From NCBI GenBank assembly GCA_016795385.1, contig JAEUHI010000043.1, positions 124,001 through 188,000 of the forward strand: 64,000 nucleotides of DNA. The letters run 5' to 3'. This document shows positions 33,427-42,509 of this stretch, piece by piece (within the stretch, counting starts at the first letter, position 1; each line of letters opens with the position of its first letter). Origin of the DNA: Verrucomicrobiales bacterium (lineage in GTDB: Bacteria; Verrucomicrobiota; Verrucomicrobiia; Verrucomicrobiales; DEV007). Position numbers and translations under genes: made by a program. The notes beneath the pieces are model-generated. The model searched no databases. It was not told the origin of the DNA and saw nothing but the letters and a program-made list of their open reading frames with translations.

Positions 33427-35334
33427 CTAACGGCGCGCGGCCTCGGGTTTGAGGAGGAGCGAACCGCGGATCAACGAGTCGGCATACTCGCGCAACGCCT
33501 TTTCGTCGCCTTCATCGATCAGCTCGAGGATGCGGCCGACATCGACGGGCTCGAGCTCTTCGCCTTCGTTCTTTTTCACGACCCAGATGCGGTCGAGATC
33601 GGTGCGGACGACGTCCTCGTCGTCGGTGAGGAGTTCCTCGTATTCCTTCTCCCCGGGCTTCAGGCCGGTGTAGACGACGGGGATGTCGACATCGGGGATG
33701 AGACCGGAAAGCTCGATCATGCGACGGGCCATCTCATCGATCTTCACCGCCTCGCCCATTTCGAGGACGAAAATGCGCCGATCCTCCGGGATGGCGCCCG
33801 CGGCGAGAACGAGCTCGACCGCCTCGGGGATGGTCATGAAATAACGCGTCACTTCCTTGCTCGTGACAGTGACGGGACCGCCCCGCTCGATCTGCTGGCG
33901 GAAGATGGGGATGACGCTGCCATTGCTGCCCAAGACATTGCCAAAGCGCACCGCCTTGCACTTCGTGCCGCGGCCGGGGCGCTCGATGACGAGACGCTCG
34001 GCGAGCCGTTTGCTCGCGCCCATGAGACTGGTCGGGCGCACCGCCTTGTCGGTGGAAATGAGGACAAAATCCTTCACCCCCTCCTCCTCCGCCACCCCGA
34101 TCGCGGCCTGGGTGCCGACGACGTTGTTCTGGAAACAGGCGAGCGCGTTGCGCTCCATCAGATCGACGTGTTTGTAGGCGGCGGCGTGGTAGAAGAGGTC
34201 GATGCCACCGGCCCGCCGGATCGCGGCGCGGAGCTGCTCGGAGCGGCGCACGTCACCGGCACAGGCGATGACCTCGACGCCGGCCTCCTTCGCGGCCGGA
34301 CGGATCTCGCGCTCGATCTCGAAGAGGTGGAACTCGCTGACCTCGAAGAGCACGATCACCGCAGGACGGTAACGCAGAAGCTGGCGGCAGATCTCCGAAC
34401 CAATGCTGCCGCCCGCGCCCGAGACGAGGACGCGCTTGCCACCGATCGCATGGACGAGCATGTCCGAGGCGATCTCGTAGGGCACACGGTAGAGCAGATC
34501 CTCGATCGCAACGCGGCGGATTCCGCTGACATCGACCCGGCCCGAGGCGATCTCGTCGATCGAGGGAATGACGCGGTAATCACAGGCGATCTGTTTCTCC
34601 GAAAGATCATCGACCACCTCGCGGATCTTCGCGGGGCCGGTGAAGGGCGGGAGAAAGAGCAGGGTCGTCGCCCGGAGTTTCTTCACGAGGTCGCCGGTGC
34701 GGTCGAGCCCCGAATAGATGGGCACGCCCCGGAGTTTTGCTCCGCCATGCTGCGGATTCTCCGAGATGATGCCGACGACCTGACCGAGATCGGCAGCGTA
34801 ACGCTGCACCCCGCGGAGGAGCGCGTCGGCTTCCTCGGGATCACCGAGGAGGAGAAGACGACCGTCTTCCCCATCACGGCCGTTGGCCTGGCGGCGCCGT
34901 TGCCTCCGGCTCTCGCGCATCACGCGGACCAATCCACGCCCCCCGATCTCCCAGAAGAGGAGAAGCATGTAGGTGACGATGAGGACGGACCGGGGGAAAT
35001 CCTCGAAGGTGAGGCCGTTCCGGACGAAGATGAGTCCGGTCGCGAACACCGTGCCGACGGCGAAGGCGATGCCGGTGATGACACAATCCCGCAGGGTGAA
35101 GAAGCGCCACAGCCCGCGATAGAGACCGAAAAGGAGGATGCACGACAGGTAGCTCGCCACCACGACCCAGAAGGTGCGGTAATAGCTGTCCCAGTGCTTC
35201 TCCGGGACGTCGAAATCGAAGCGGATGAGGTGCGCGAGGAGGTAACACCCGGCGATCCCCGCCAGGTGGAAGACAAAAGCCAAACACCGCCTGAAGGCGG
35301 TGCTTTCCATGAAAAATCTGGCGAGAAATCGCAT
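33427..35334 (-). CDS. CapD/WbpM-like membrane nucleotide-sugar 4,6-dehydratase
   Basis: About 635 residues. Four N-terminal membrane helices (about 20-140; GIAGCYLLAHLIRFDFDVPE begins the typical WbpM start) lead to a cytoplasmic CoA-binding-like domain (about 150-260) and a C-terminal short-chain dehydrogenase/reductase domain with the NAD loop VLVSGAGGSIGSEICRQLL. Further blocks are YHAAAYKHVDLMERNA, STDKAVRPTSLMGASKRLAE (the Met replaces the usual Tyr, as in WbpM/CapD/FlaA1-type dehydratases) and VRFGNVLGSNGSVIPIFRQQ. The family makes UDP-4-keto-6-deoxy-GlcNAc, the precursor of several N-acetylated deoxysugars. The start may also be 35310. A perfect 8-bp palindrome lies in its first codons (see 35285). 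Confidence 0.92.
   Translation of the reverse strand: MRFLARFFMESTAFRRCLAFVFHLAGIAGCYLLAHLIRFDFDVPEKHWDSYYRTFWVVVASYLSCILLFGLYRGLWRFFTLRDCVITGIAFAVGTVFATGLIFVRNGLTFEDFPRSVLIVTYMLLLFWEIGGRGLVRVMRESRRQRRRQANGRDGEDGRLLLLGDPEEADALLRGVQRYAADLGQVVGIISENPQHGGAKLRGVPIYSGLDRTGDLVKKLRATTLLFLPPFTGPAKIREVVDDLSEKQIACDYRVIPSIDEIASGRVDVSGIRRVAIEDLLYRVPYEIASDMLVHAIGGKRVLVSGAGGSIGSEICRQLLRYRPAVIVLFEVSEFHLFEIEREIRPAAKEAGVEVIACAGDVRRSEQLRAAIRRAGGIDLFYHAAAYKHVDLMERNALACFQNNVVGTQAAIGVAEEEGVKDFVLISTDKAVRPTSLMGASKRLAERLVIERPGRGTKCKAVRFGNVLGSNGSVIPIFRQQIERGGPVTVTSKEVTRYFMTIPEAVELVLAAGAIPEDRRIFVLEMGEAVKIDEMARRMIELSGLIPDVDIPVVYTGLKPGEKEYEELLTDDEDVVRTDLDRIWVVKKNEGEELEPVDVGRILELIDEGDEKALREYADSLIRGSLLLKPEAARR
35285..35302 (-). 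other. 8-bp palindrome in the first codons of the CapD-like gene
   Basis: CACCGCCT, GA, AGGCGGTG: in RNA a 7-bp stem with a TTCA-type loop, starting 8 bases after the alternative ATG at 35310 and 32 bases after the preferred ATG at 35334. It could influence initiation, or be chance in GC-rich coding sequence. Confidence 0.4.
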
Positions 35335-35415
35335 CCCTCGTTCCGTCCGCGTTTCCCGGGGGTGCCGGAAAATCCCGGCCCGGGGAGGAACAGGTAAACG
35401 CAAGCTCCGCCGCTG

Positions 35416-35973
35416 TCACGTTGATTTCACCCGGTCTCCCGCCCCTCCTCCGCGGACGGTCTGGAGCGCCAGGCGCAGGTCCAGCGCGAGGGAACGCGTC
35501 TTCAAATACTCGGCATCGACCTCGGCGAGACGGACGGGATCGGACATGTCGATGCCCCGCACCTGGCCGAGCCCGGTGATGCCCGGAGTGATCGTATAAA
35601 CGCCCCGGATCTCCCGCTCGTGCACGAGCTCGGTCTGCGAGGGCAGGCAGGGCCGCGGCCCCACGAAGACCATCTCGCCCCGCACCACGTTCCAGAGCTG
35701 GGGGATCTCGTCGAGCTTGGTGGCACGGAGAAATTTCCCGATTTTCGTGACGGATGCGGCACTGATTTCGTGGGTGCCCGCCTGTTTGGTTCCGGCCGCC
35801 ATCGTCCGCAATTTGTAGCAAATGAACGGCTTCCGGTCCCGCCCGACCCGTTCCTGGCGGAAGATCGCGGCACCCGGCGAATCGAGACGGATCAGGATGA
35901 CGGCCACGGCCACAAAGGGCGAGGCGGCGATGAGTCCGAACAGGGCGACGGTTCTTTCGAGGAAATTTCTCAT
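35416..35973 (-). CDS. Initiating sugar-phosphate transferase (bacterial sugar transferase family)
   Basis: A 185-residue short-form polyprenyl-phosphate sugar-1-phosphate transferase (PglC-like). One N-terminal helix (FGLIAASPFVAVAVILI) is followed by the catalytic signature PGAAIFRQERVGRDRKPFIC, KLRTM, the core LRATKLDEIPQLWNVVRGEM and VGPRP, plus PGITGLGQVRGI. It loads the first sugar onto undecaprenyl phosphate and so starts each repeat unit. The short form usually pairs with UDP-N-acetyl-diacetamido-deoxysugars or GalNAc derivatives, in line with the CapD-like gene next door. The start at 35973 overlaps the stop of the upstream epimerase gene by four bases (ATGA). Confidence 0.93.
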   Translation of the reverse strand: MRNFLERTVALFGLIAASPFVAVAVILIRLDSPGAAIFRQERVGRDRKPFICYKLRTMAAGTKQAGTHEISAASVTKIGKFLRATKLDEIPQLWNVVRGEMVFVGPRPCLPSQTELVHEREIRGVYTITPGITGLGQVRGIDMSDPVRLAEVDAEYLKTRSLALDLRLALQTVRGGGAGDRVKST

Positions 35974-36878
35974 GCAGGAGCGGTGACGGCGTGTTCCATC
36001 GCCTCGAGCGTGGGACGGGCGGGGTGCCACGCGAAGGTGTCTGCAAAGGCCCGCGAATCCACCAAAAGATCTCCGAAAAGTCCCTCGGCCATGGCCTCGC
36101 GTCGCGCGAGACGGAGACCACCCTCGATCCAGCCTGCAGGGAACGGCAGCAGACCCGGCTTTCGCGAGATCCCACGCCGCACCGCCGCGATCACCTCCGG
36201 GAGCGCGGGAGTTTCGCGGTCGCCGATCTCATAAGTGCCGCTGAGGGCTGGCTGGTCGGCTTTCCCAAGGATCGCCCCGATCCCGGCGATGAGATGATCG
36301 AGCGCGAGATAGGAGCGACGGTTTTTCACGGAAGCAAACGGCAAGGGCAGCGGCAGCCGGGCGAGCCGCACGAGCCGCCCCCAATTGCCGGGAGCCCCGG
36401 AGCCGTAGATCAAGGGAGGCCGCAGATTCACCCCGAGCTTGCCTGATTCCGCGAGCGCGGTCACGGCGGGTTCCGCCTCGAGCTTCGAGAGCCCGTAATC
36501 CTGCGGCCGCCGCGAATCCCCGGAAGTGGCCTCGCGTGCGGCGATGCTGCTGAGGTGGATCATGACCCGCGCCGGGGATTCGCGGACCTCGCGGGCCAGC
36601 TGGATCGTCCAGTCGCGGTTCACCTCGTAGTATTCCTCGCGCGCCGCCCCGGGCCGGTGGGCGACGCCGGCGGTGTGGATCAAAACGTCGGCATCCTCGA
36701 GCCAGGAGGCGAGCGATGTGGTCCCTGACAAAACCACATGCACCGCGGGGTCGAAGCCCTCGAACTCCCGTCGCACCACGCCCCGGACCAGGTGACCGCA
36801 TGCGGTCAGATCGCGAATCAATCGCGATCCGACAAAGCCGTTCGCTCCCGTGACGAGGATGCGCAGGGGCCCGTTCAT
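35970..36878 (-). CDS. NAD-dependent epimerase/dehydratase (UDP-sugar SDR)
   Basis: A 302-residue extended SDR protein. The nucleotide-binding loop is LRILVTGANGFVGSRLIRDL and the catalytic tetrad region is visible: IHLSSIAA, and Tyr/Lys in PQDYGLSKLEAE. RPPLIYGSGAPGNWGRLVRL fits the substrate-binding part. In loci of this type such genes often epimerise or reduce the 4-keto sugar made by a CapD-like dehydratase, as in the WbpV or FnlB class. The order epimerase, sugar transferase, CapD with overlaps of four bases indicates tight coupling. Exact substrate unknown. Confidence 0.87.
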   Translation of the reverse strand: MNGPLRILVTGANGFVGSRLIRDLTACGHLVRGVVRREFEGFDPAVHVVLSGTTSLASWLEDADVLIHTAGVAHRPGAAREEYYEVNRDWTIQLAREVRESPARVMIHLSSIAAREATSGDSRRPQDYGLSKLEAEPAVTALAESGKLGVNLRPPLIYGSGAPGNWGRLVRLARLPLPLPFASVKNRRSYLALDHLIAGIGAILGKADQPALSGTYEIGDRETPALPEVIAAVRRGISRKPGLLPFPAGWIEGGLRLARREAMAEGLFGDLLVDSRAFADTFAWHPARPTLEAMEHAVTAPA

Positions 36879-37645
36879 TCCGGAGTCTGCATCCGTTTGC
36901 GGAAGCCGTTGAAGGCGTATGAGGCAAAGGAAAAGAGCTGTGTGGCGAGGCCCACCTCGTCGATCTCGCGATAGAGCGCGTAGACCTGCTTCGCCATGGC
37001 CACCTTGGAGCCGCTGATCTGCCCCTCGCGCACCCGGTAGTGGACGAGCGTCTCGGCCATGCCGCGCGAGACGAGTCCCCGCCGCAACAGCACCAGCCAG
37101 AGATGGGTGTCCTGGCAGAGGCGGATGTCGCGGAAGGAAAACCCGCCCACCTTTTCGCGATCGAGGAGAGAGGTCGACATGCCGATCTCGGTGTTGCGCA
37201 TGTAGGTGCGGAGATCGACGCGGTCGGAGGCCTTCACTCCGCCGGGAAGGAAGTTCCCCCGCTCATCGATGAAGCGGTAGGAGGTGTGGACGAGCGGCGC
37301 ACCCGTCTCGCGGAGATAGGCGACCTGCTTCGCGAGCTTCTCCGGCAGCCAGTGGTCGTCGGAATCGAGAAAGGCGAGGTAGCGCCCGCGGATCACGGCC
37401 AATCCCGCGTTCCTCGCCGCCGCGGCCCCGCCGTTCGTGCTCTGGTAGACGGGACGGATGCGTGCGTCTCTCTCCGCGTAGCGGGCCAAGACGGTGGCGC
37501 TGTCATCGCGCGAGGCGTCGTCGATCACGACACACTCCCAGTCGGTGAAGGTCTGCGCGAGAACCGAATCGAGCGTCGCCCCGAGGTAGGCCCCGGCATT
37601 GTAGCAGGGTACGACGATGGAAACGAGGGGCGCGGTTTCGCTCAT
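36875..37645 (-). CDS. Family 2 glycosyltransferase
   Basis: A 256-residue GT-A enzyme: VSIVVPCYNAGAYLGATLDS, VIDDASRDDSATVLARYAER, the nucleotide-sugar motif YLAFLDSDDHWLPEKLAKQV and ERGNFLPGGVKAS. It ends with a short helical tail. It overlaps the downstream epimerase start by four bases (36875-36878). It should add one sugar of the repeat unit at the cytoplasmic face; the sugar is unknown. Confidence 0.9.
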   Translation of the reverse strand: MSETAPLVSIVVPCYNAGAYLGATLDSVLAQTFTDWECVVIDDASRDDSATVLARYAERDARIRPVYQSTNGGAAAARNAGLAVIRGRYLAFLDSDDHWLPEKLAKQVAYLRETGAPLVHTSYRFIDERGNFLPGGVKASDRVDLRTYMRNTEIGMSTSLLDREKVGGFSFRDIRLCQDTHLWLVLLRRGLVSRGMAETLVHYRVREGQISGSKVAMAKQVYALYREIDEVGLATQLFSFASYAFNGFRKRMQTPE

Positions 37646-37664
37646 GCGGGACGAGGGGAGCGTC

Positions 37665-38555
37665 TCAGTTTTTCCTCAAGCGCCGGAGTTGGTGGCCGCC
37701 GAGGGCGATCTCGAGAAAGATCTTCGCGAAATGCGAGCACAGCCCGGGCAGGAACGCGGCGCGCGGATAGACGAGCCTGACAAACCGATAACGGTAGCGG
37801 AGATTGTAGGGACACTTGATGTCCCACGCCTTCCGGATCCGCGACCAGAGCGAGGTCTTCGCGAGAAAGGTGTCGAAGCCCGTGTTCTCCTCGACAAGCG
37901 TCGCATGCGCACCGGTGAAGAGCAGCGGAGCGTATCCGGCGAGACGGAGCCGGTTCGTGTACTCGTAGTCGGCGCAGTAGTGGGGCAGATTCACCTCGTC
38001 GGGAAAAAGCCCCTCGCTCAGCGCTTTCGCCGGCACGAGGAGAAATCGCGTCGGGAGATAGGTCGCGGCGAGGCAGGCATCGCGCGGCATTTCATCGAGC
38101 GTCTGCCCTTCGCCGAGGTGGCGGTTCAGCGAAAGCGCCCACGAACGCACGACCACGGCCGATGAAGAAACCTTGCCGCCGCTCCCCGTCACCGGTATGG
38201 CGACCTGATGGCCCTCCGGCGAAGGCACCTGGGCGAGGATCGCGGACAACGGATCGCCCGCCGGACGGACGTCGATGTTCGTGATGAGGAAAAAATCCCC
38301 TTCCCCGGCGACACGGGCGACCTCGCGAAGGCCGAGGGCGACGAGCCCGGTCCAGAAGAGACCGGGATGACCGCGATGTTCGGTCACGGAATGGCGACCC
38401 TGCCATTCCGACAAAAGGGTGCTCGTTTCGTCGTCCGGATTGCCGTTGACGACGTGGAGAGCGAGATCCACGGAGCGCACGCCATCCCAGCTTTCGAGAA
38501 AGGGACCGACGAGACCGCTTTCGCGGAAAGTCGGCACCACGACGTGCACGGTCAT
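37665..38555 (-). CDS. Family 2 glycosyltransferase (rhamnosyltransferase-like)
   Basis: A 296-residue glycosyltransferase: VHVVVPTFRESGLVGPFLES, LHVVNGNPDDETSTLL, and the DxD region FFLITNIDVRPAGDPLSAIL with TNID in place of TNDD. CADYEYTNRLRLAGY fits the acceptor-site block. The C-terminus carries hydrophobic and basic residues (RYRFVRLVYPRAAFLPG) suggestive of membrane association. It lies 19 bases upstream of the next glycosyltransferase gene in the transcript. Family placement is good, specificity unknown. Confidence 0.85.
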   Translation of the reverse strand: MTVHVVVPTFRESGLVGPFLESWDGVRSVDLALHVVNGNPDDETSTLLSEWQGRHSVTEHRGHPGLFWTGLVALGLREVARVAGEGDFFLITNIDVRPAGDPLSAILAQVPSPEGHQVAIPVTGSGGKVSSSAVVVRSWALSLNRHLGEGQTLDEMPRDACLAATYLPTRFLLVPAKALSEGLFPDEVNLPHYCADYEYTNRLRLAGYAPLLFTGAHATLVEENTGFDTFLAKTSLWSRIRKAWDIKCPYNLRYRYRFVRLVYPRAAFLPGLCSHFAKIFLEIALGGHQLRRLRKN

Positions 38556-38577
38556 GCGTGGAAACGGGCGGAGACGC

Positions 38578-39474
38578 TCACGCCTGCCAGATCTTGCGGA
38601 AGCCGTCGATCTCGGCGGGCGTGTAGAAATAACGGCAGACGCGGCTGCCGTAGACCTCGTCGAGGAAGGGGGCGGGCAGCTTCAGCGACTTGCGCACCTG
38701 GTCGTAGAGCGAGGCCTCGCCGGTCGCCTCGCGGGCCCGGCGGCGGGGGATGTCGAGAGGCTGCGGCAATCCGAGAAACTCGCCGAGGAAAGGACCTCCG
38801 TTGTTGGAGAGGAGCTCGAGCTTGCCCGAGAGCAGCTTCACGCGTCCCTCTTCATGGATCTGGAATCCGGCCTCGCGATCAAAGGGCGTTGCAAAGAAGT
38901 CGAATCCGAAAAGCCCGCTCAACTCGCGGTCGAACCAACGCTCCGTGTAATCGAGGCTGGAGCGGATCTGCTCTGCGGCGATCTCGACGACCTGCTCGAC
39001 CGGCATCTTGCGGAGATCCCCACCGTTCTCGCCAAGAAGGAGCACGGGATTCTCGAAGAGGTTCGAGACGGCCCGCGCCACCGGATCGCGCACGAGGGTA
39101 ATGACCCGGACGACTTTGTCAGGATGCGCGACCATGGCCCGGCGCAGGGCTTCCCCGACCTTGAGGTGGATGGGATCGCGGTCGTGATCCTGATGGATCG
39201 CGCGAGCTTCCGCCACGCCCTGCTCGGAGATGAAATGGGTCTGGAAGGATCCGAAACCGGAGAGCTTGTTGATCGACGTCTGGATCGCGGTGGAGCCGAC
39301 TTTCCCGTAGGTGTGGATGAGCACGGGCTGGAGCTCTCCGGCAAAAGTGCGCTCGACCCGCCGCGTCTCGCGCTCGAGTCGACGCTGGTAGCCGCGGGTG
39401 CCCTCGCGCTCGGTGAAGCGCGCCTTCACCTTGCGCAGAAACCGCATCAGGGGATTGCCGAATTGCTGGCTCAT
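38578..39474 (-). CDS. Sulfotransferase-like capsular polysaccharide protein
   Basis: A 298-residue protein of the putative capsular polysaccharide synthesis/sulfotransferase-like type. After a basic N-terminus (MRFLRKVKARFTEREGTRGY), a 5'-phosphosulfate-type loop is seen in VLIHTYGKVGSTAIQTSINK, and the 3'-phosphate-type block in VRVITLVRDPVARAVSNLFE, the pair that defines PAPS-dependent sulfotransferases. HFISEQGVAEARAI and FGFDFFATPF continue the fold. It probably transfers sulfate from PAPS to a sugar. Together with the next gene it suggests a sulfated polymer; other explanations (such as a degenerate kinase-like NTPase) are less likely. Confidence 0.75.
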   Translation of the reverse strand: MSQQFGNPLMRFLRKVKARFTEREGTRGYQRRLERETRRVERTFAGELQPVLIHTYGKVGSTAIQTSINKLSGFGSFQTHFISEQGVAEARAIHQDHDRDPIHLKVGEALRRAMVAHPDKVVRVITLVRDPVARAVSNLFENPVLLLGENGGDLRKMPVEQVVEIAAEQIRSSLDYTERWFDRELSGLFGFDFFATPFDREAGFQIHEEGRVKLLSGKLELLSNNGGPFLGEFLGLPQPLDIPRRRAREATGEASLYDQVRKSLKLPAPFLDEVYGSRVCRYFYTPAEIDGFRKIWQA

Positions 39475-39495
39475 CTTCTGGAAACAGGTTGCCGA

Positions 39496-40221
39496 TTACT
39501 TCAGCTTGGGAGCCTGATAACCGAAGCGCTCCAACTCGTAGGCGTAGAGATCCGAAACGATCTGGATCGATTTCGGCGTATAGATGTCGGCGAATCCGAC
39601 CGACTCATCACGGATGCCCTTCTTGAACTCGGGCAAACGCGCCGGCTCCCATTCCACCCCGATGCGCTGGCAGACTTTCTCCATGTCGCCCTGCAGGTTT
39701 TCGTAGCGGATCACCTCGTCGACACAGAAGACGTCGTCGATCGTGTATTTGTCGCGGTCCACGACCATCGCGCCGCTCTTCAGCCAATGTTCGAATTCGT
39801 CCTTCACCGAATTGAATTTCGGAGTGGGACGCAAGAGGCCGAGGATGCGCTGCTTCAGGGATTTGTATTCGGTCTTGCCGCCCGCGGCCTCGCGATATTT
39901 CTTGAAGTGAAAGAAGGCCGAGACCGCCTTGTCGAAAGGATCGCGCACGACGCAGAACTTGAAGTAGCGATTCCAGATGTCGTCGCCGATCTGGGCTTTG
40001 ATGCGCTTCGCCGACATGTGGTTGAACCAGGGCGTGTCCTTCGGGCGGTTCGAACCACGGAATCCGATGATGCCGGCATCCGAGACATGGATGTCGCGGG
40101 TGTGCTCCGGAGTCCACTCTCCCTCGGGCATGCAATACTGCTCGAAGTAGGACTCCACCGAGGTGCCCGCGGTCTTCGCGGTCTTGGTGTAGATGAATTG
40201 CTTGCGGTGACTGACGAGCAT
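39496..40221 (-). CDS. Sulfotransferase family 2 protein
   Basis: A 241-residue enzyme matching the carbohydrate sulfotransferase family: the PAPS 5'-loop QFIYTKTAKTAGTSVESYFE and 3'-phosphate block KFCVVRDPFDKAVSAFFHFK are clear. WFNHMSAKRIKAQIGDDIWN lies between them. KYTIDDVFCVDEVIRYENLQ closes the fold. It has no signal or membrane helix, so acts in the cytoplasm on lipid-linked sugars. The neighbour upstream is a GT2; the neighbour downstream is another sulfotransferase-like gene. Confidence 0.87.
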   Translation of the reverse strand: MLVSHRKQFIYTKTAKTAGTSVESYFEQYCMPEGEWTPEHTRDIHVSDAGIIGFRGSNRPKDTPWFNHMSAKRIKAQIGDDIWNRYFKFCVVRDPFDKAVSAFFHFKKYREAAGGKTEYKSLKQRILGLLRPTPKFNSVKDEFEHWLKSGAMVVDRDKYTIDDVFCVDEVIRYENLQGDMEKVCQRIGVEWEPARLPEFKKGIRDESVGFADIYTPKSIQIVSDLYAYELERFGYQAPKLK

Positions 40222-40243
40222 GATCGTGATGGGGTTGGAGAGA

Positions 40244-41134
40244 CTAACGGATCCAGCAAACGCGCCGGTTGTGTTCGATCTTGAATCCGCCGCCCTTCGT
40301 CTTCCGCCACGAGATGACGGGAACGAGGAGCGGGTTGATGCGCTGCATGATGAAACGGGCGATGAAGTTGAGACCGGGCACCTTGCGTGCGACGCGGCAG
40401 ACCCAAGGAAGTGGCTTCAGCCGCTGGCGGATACGGCGCTCGCGTTCGGAGAACTTCGAGACGGCGACGTCGACCTCGGCCATGTAGTTGTCGCGCTGGA
40501 CGATGGAGCGGTTCGTTTCGTGATAGGAGAACGCCGCAAGCGGCACGGTGAGCCGGTAGAGCTCGGCGACTTTGGCAAAGCGCGTCCAGAGCTCGAAGTC
40601 GGCGGCGAGTCGGTAGCTCAGATCGAGCGGCCCGGCCTTTTCCCACAGGGTCCGCTTCCAGAACATACCCTCTTGCTGGAGAAATCCGGTGGCGCCGCCA
40701 CAACAGAGTCCGTAGCGGATCTCCGGATTGGAAACGACGACCTCGTGATTCCCCTGGCGGCGCAGGGCGAGCCCCTCGGCGACACAGGGGCGTCCTGTGA
40801 TCCACTCGGCTTCGGGACGAAGCTTGAAAACCTCGATGGCATTCGCGATCGCTCCGGGCATGAAAAAGTCGCCCCCGTTGATCCAGCAAAGGACCTCGCC
40901 GGTGGCGCGGGCCATGCCTTTGTTGATCGCGTCGTATTGACCGTTGTCGGGTTCGCTCACGAAGATGCTGACGAGGTCTCCGAAAGACGCGACGACCTCG
41001 GCGATATTGTCCTTGCTCCCCCCATCGATCACGATGACCTCGACGTCATCCCATCCGCCCATGCGGATGGAGGTGAGGGTTTTGCCGACAAGATCGGCGC
41101 ATTGATAGGTAGGAATGACGATCGAAACCTTCAT
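40244..41134 (-). CDS. Family 2 glycosyltransferase
   Basis: A 296-residue GT-A enzyme of the WfgS/WfeV-like group: VSIVIPTYQCADLVGKTLTS, VIVIDGGSKDNIAEVVASFG, YDAINKGMARATGEVLCWIN and the motif WINGGDFFMPGAI, in which Gly-Gly-Asp replaces DxD; N-x-GDD-type ends are usual in this subgroup. TGFLQQEGMFWKRTLWEKAG follows. Probably adds a sugar to the lipid-linked repeat. Part of the continuous minus-strand run; 127 bases upstream of it carry no gene. Confidence 0.9.
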   Translation of the reverse strand: MKVSIVIPTYQCADLVGKTLTSIRMGGWDDVEVIVIDGGSKDNIAEVVASFGDLVSIFVSEPDNGQYDAINKGMARATGEVLCWINGGDFFMPGAIANAIEVFKLRPEAEWITGRPCVAEGLALRRQGNHEVVVSNPEIRYGLCCGGATGFLQQEGMFWKRTLWEKAGPLDLSYRLAADFELWTRFAKVAELYRLTVPLAAFSYHETNRSIVQRDNYMAEVDVAVSKFSERERRIRQRLKPLPWVCRVARKVPGLNFIARFIMQRINPLLVPVISWRKTKGGGFKIEHNRRVCWIR

Positions 41135-41261
41135 CGGTTTTTAGCGGCTCCGGTTCCGGAAGGGCGCGGCGCGAACAGCTGCGGGGATCATGCCCGGCGG
41201 CCTTGGGACCGGGAGGAAACCGGGCTGAGTTTTCGCCCAAAACGGGGCCTCTGTCGAATGA

Positions 41262-42485
41262 TCATTGACTCGCTCCGGCAATTTCGCGGGCGAGACGGAG
41301 AAATTGGCGGCCGAAGCCGAGGGTGCGTCCTTCCGCTTCGGCGCGCGTCACCGCCTCGCGGGAGAGGGAACTCTCGACCGTAGCGGCGAGCACCTCGGCG
41401 ATGCTGTCAGCGAGGGCTTCGGGCGAAGCCGGATCGAAGTAGGTCGCGCCGGGGAGATCCTGCTCGCGATGGACCCTCAGATCGCTCGCGATGATGCGTT
41501 TGCCGAGCGTGCGGCAATCTTCCAAAACGGTACTCCAGCCTTCGAAGAGCGATGGCTGCACCACCGCGCGCGCCCCGCGGACGAGCTGGATCTGATCGAC
41601 CCGGTCGAGCTGGCCGAGGACGCGACATTGGTCCCACAGACCCGCTTCACACAGGCCCTGCAAGACGCCGTCAACGACCCCGCCACGACGGTTCTCCGCC
41701 AGACTGCCGGTGAAGACAACGAACGGTGTGATCCCGCGTTCTTTGAGAATGGCCAGCGCCCTGATCACCGCCTGATGGTTCTTGTGCGCCCAGAACTGAT
41801 TGCAGACCATGAGATAGTCCTCGGGAATGCCAAGACGGCGACGCACCGCCACCGGGTCGCCCTCGAACCAGGCCACCTCCGGCAGGGTGAAAAAGCGCAG
41901 CACCTCGAGACGACCGGAGGGCACGCCGTATTTTTGCACAAAATCCTCCCGGGCCGATTCGCTGCTCAGCACGATCACATCCGAGCCCTTCGCCGCGCTG
42001 CCGTATTTGCGATCCCGCACGTCGATCTCCTCGGCGCTGAAAAACCCGGGCAACACCGCGTGCTGCAAGTCGGGGATCCAGGAAAGAATGGGACAGGGCA
42101 GTCGATAGTCGCCGATCGGGAAGAGAGGAAAGATGAGATCGGCCTTCGTTTCGCGAATCAGGGCACCGTATTGCAACATCTGCCGGAATGGCCGCCTCTC
42201 GGCACCGGGAGGGATCGCCATGAGTTGCTCCTTTTGGGCGGGCGTCAGGGGCAGATCTTCGTAGTCGGAGAAGAAGACCCGCTCCAGATCCGCCGGCATG
42301 AGCCGGTCCGCGGCGGGTACACTTTCGCGATCCTCGTAGGCCAGCACGATCTTCACGTCCACTCCATCCGCCCGCGCGGCTTGGAGGATGGAATTCACGA
42401 GATTCCGGAAATAAATGGCACCGCCGACCCAGCCGTCGTCGGGGGTCGGGCGAATGAGAAGAGTCAAGGTTTTCAAAGGAAACAA
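41262..42485 (-). CDS. GT4-like glycosyltransferase
   Basis: A 407-residue GT-B enzyme. The N-terminal domain starts TLLIRPTPDDGWVGGAIYFR, and the C-terminal domain has YLMVCNQFWAHKNHQAVIRA (the linker opening the second Rossmann fold) and the E-x7-E motif in FEGWSTVLEDCRTLGKRIIA (Glu-Gly-Trp-Ser-Thr-Val-Leu-Glu). GT4 enzymes retain anomeric configuration and commonly use GDP- or UDP-hexoses, so a GDP-mannose or GDP-fucose donor from gmd/fcl is possible. It is the only clear GT-B enzyme in the locus. Confidence 0.9.
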   Translation of the reverse strand: MFPLKTLTLLIRPTPDDGWVGGAIYFRNLVNSILQAARADGVDVKIVLAYEDRESVPAADRLMPADLERVFFSDYEDLPLTPAQKEQLMAIPPGAERRPFRQMLQYGALIRETKADLIFPLFPIGDYRLPCPILSWIPDLQHAVLPGFFSAEEIDVRDRKYGSAAKGSDVIVLSSESAREDFVQKYGVPSGRLEVLRFFTLPEVAWFEGDPVAVRRRLGIPEDYLMVCNQFWAHKNHQAVIRALAILKERGITPFVVFTGSLAENRRGGVVDGVLQGLCEAGLWDQCRVLGQLDRVDQIQLVRGARAVVQPSLFEGWSTVLEDCRTLGKRIIASDLRVHREQDLPGATYFDPASPEALADSIAEVLAATVESSLSREAVTRAEAEGRTLGFGRQFLRLAREIAGASQ

Positions 42486-42509
42486 AAGAAAGAAAAGTGG
42501 ATGCGGGAT

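Noticed and set aside
33025..35397. 790-codon plus-strand open frame
   Set aside because: Antisense shadow of the CapD-like gene and of the 5' part of the O-antigen ligase gene; low-complexity Asp/Glu/Arg-rich composition typical of antisense in GC-rich DNA.
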